A stretch of DNA of 64,000 nt, from NCBI GenBank assembly GCA_021208685.1, contig JAJOJJ010000036.1, positions 141,901-205,900 of the forward strand, written 5' to 3'. Shown here piece by piece: positions 63,207 to 64,000 of this stretch. Positions within the stretch are counted from its first letter, which is position 1, and each line of letters starts with the position of its first letter. This DNA comes from Saccharospirillaceae bacterium (GTDB taxonomy: Bacteria; Pseudomonadota; Gammaproteobacteria; Pseudomonadales; Oceanobacteraceae). Below the pieces are notes generated by a model that worked only from the letters and a program-made list of their open reading frames with translations, searched no databases and was not told where the DNA came from. Position numbers and translations under genes: made by a program.

Positions 63207-63794
63207 ATGAAGTTACTGCTTGCCTCGGGTTCACCCTACCGTCGTGAATTACTGGCCCGGTTACGCATTCCTTTTGACTGCGCCAGTCCGGATATTGATG
63301 AAACCCCTTCCGCCGGAGAATCACCACAGGACTATGTATTGCGTCTGGCCTGTGAAAAAGCACAGGCATTAAGCGCGCAATATCCGCAGCACTGGATTAT
63401 CGGCAGCGATCAGACCTGCGTCTTGAATCAGCAGATCTGTGGCAAGCCCGGCAACTACGACAACGCGGTAGCGCAACTGCAACGCGCCAGGGGTCAGCGG
63501 GTCAGTTTTTATACCGGCCTTTGTCTGCTGAACAGCGCAAGCGGAGAATATTATTCCCTGACGGAACCTTTCCATGTGCATTTCCGCAACCTGAGCCAGG
63601 CAGAGATCGAACGTTATGTCGAACTGGAGCAGCCATACGACTGTGCCGGCAGCTTTAAGGTGGAAGGATTGGGGATTAATTTATTCGAAAAACTGGAAGG
63701 ACGTGATGGCAACAGCCTGATCGGTCTGCCATTGATCGGCCTGATCGATTTAATGCGCAAGGCCGGATTCAATCCGCTGGAACTTGCTCAATAA
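63207..63794 (+). CDS. Maf-family 7-methyl-GTP pyrophosphatase (YceF type)
   Basis: A 195-residue house-cleaning nucleotide pyrophosphatase. The Maf signature [16 protein letters not shown] opens the protein. [20 protein letters not shown] and the YceF-specific [14 protein letters not shown] with [13 protein letters not shown] follow; these features separate the m7GTP-preferring YceF branch from the dTTP/UTP-preferring YhdE branch. Its start is 74 bases after sodB, behind a terminator. Confidence 0.9.
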   Translation: MKLLLASGSPYRRELLARLRIPFDCASPDIDETPSAGESPQDYVLRLACEKAQALSAQYPQHWIIGSDQTCVLNQQICGKPGNYDNAVAQLQRARGQRVSFYTGLCLLNSASGEYYSLTEPFHVHFRNLSQAEIERYVELEQPYDCAGSFKVEGLGINLFEKLEGRDGNSLIGLPLIGLIDLMRKAGFNPLELAQ

Positions 63795-63883
63795 TTCAAA
63801 AAATCGATCAATAAAAAGCCCCGTGAAACGGTAATGCTGTTCACTTAAGCAACCAGCCAGCGCTGACTGCATCTGAACAGCCG

Positions 63884-63929
63884 TTGCGGGGCAAGCCCCT
63901 GCGCCCCAACCCGGGGAACTTCTCCCCGG
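63884..63929. repeat. GC-rich hairpin pair at the right edge
   Basis: GGGGC-AA-GCCCC (63888-63899) and CCGGGGA...TCCCCGG (63911-63929) are adjacent perfect stems in otherwise non-coding DNA after the Maf gene. The composition differs from the surroundings and resembles a dispersed palindromic repeat, but only one copy is in the window. Confidence 0.45.
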
Positions 63930-64000
63930 ACCCCTGCTTTGCGCTGTCTGGCCCGTGATCCTTATTCACTCGGTTTTTACTGACCACGCGTATATTGGCC

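Overview
This window is chromosomal DNA of a gammaproteobacterium. Several gene orders are Pseudomonas-like (trpE-G-D-C followed by a Vfr/CRP gene and speD). The lipid-catabolism and envelope content (two 600-residue acyl-CoA dehydrogenases, a DUF1302/DUF1329/surface lipase block, many outer-membrane proteins) suggests a marine Oceanospirillales-type heterotroph such as the Thalassolituus/Oceanobacter group. That placement is inference from protein character only. No tRNA, rRNA, CRISPR array, insertion sequence or prophage was seen.

Layout. 1-6.6 kb: a GAF-GGDEF diguanylate cyclase and an opposing three-gene operon (TonB-dependent receptor, periplasmic binding protein, hybrid histidine kinase). 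6.6-12.3 kb: ppa, a short LOV blue-light receptor divergent from a LitR/CarH-type MerR regulator, rsmC, a TonB-type receptor broken by one base, and a 44-residue lipoprotein behind a possibly structured leader. 12.3-23.4 kb: MFS transporter, speD, osmC-like, Vfr/CRP, an REC-DUF3369-HD-GYP regulator, trpCDGE, a HAD phosphatase, an OGFr-like protein and a ribosome hibernation factor. 23.4-43 kb: two tandem TetR paralogues, two acyl-CoA dehydrogenases (one behind a PsrA-like operator), an SprA-like HExxH protein, bioB, comF, srkA, DUF1329-DUF1302-lipase, thiolase and purU. 43-51 kb: amtB under a clear sigma-54 promoter, a CBS protein, ppnN, and a dihaem cytochrome c followed by a PhoX-like lipoprotein whose ribosome binding site lies in a 12-bp hairpin.

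51.0-56.2 kb holds the most unusual item. Five tightly packed genes on the minus strand encode an outer-membrane barrel, a TPR lipoprotein, a single protein joining a FliF C-terminal half to FliG, a MotA-like protein and a MotB-like protein. No rod, hook, export or switch (FliM/FliN) genes are present. It reads as an ion-driven, envelope-spanning machine built from flagellar stator and rotor parts but separate from a flagellum. I do not recognise it as a described system.

56.5-64 kb: phhB, a class I fumarase broken by one base at a homopolymer, a DUF2846-like lipoprotein, two tandem paralogous secreted proteins of unknown function, a divergent acyl-CoA-dehydrogenase-like protein with a coiled-coil membrane partner, sodB and a YceF-type Maf pyrophosphatase. 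Two single-base homopolymer frameshifts in one window (10767-10773 and 57381-57385) raise the possibility of sequencing error as well as real mutation.
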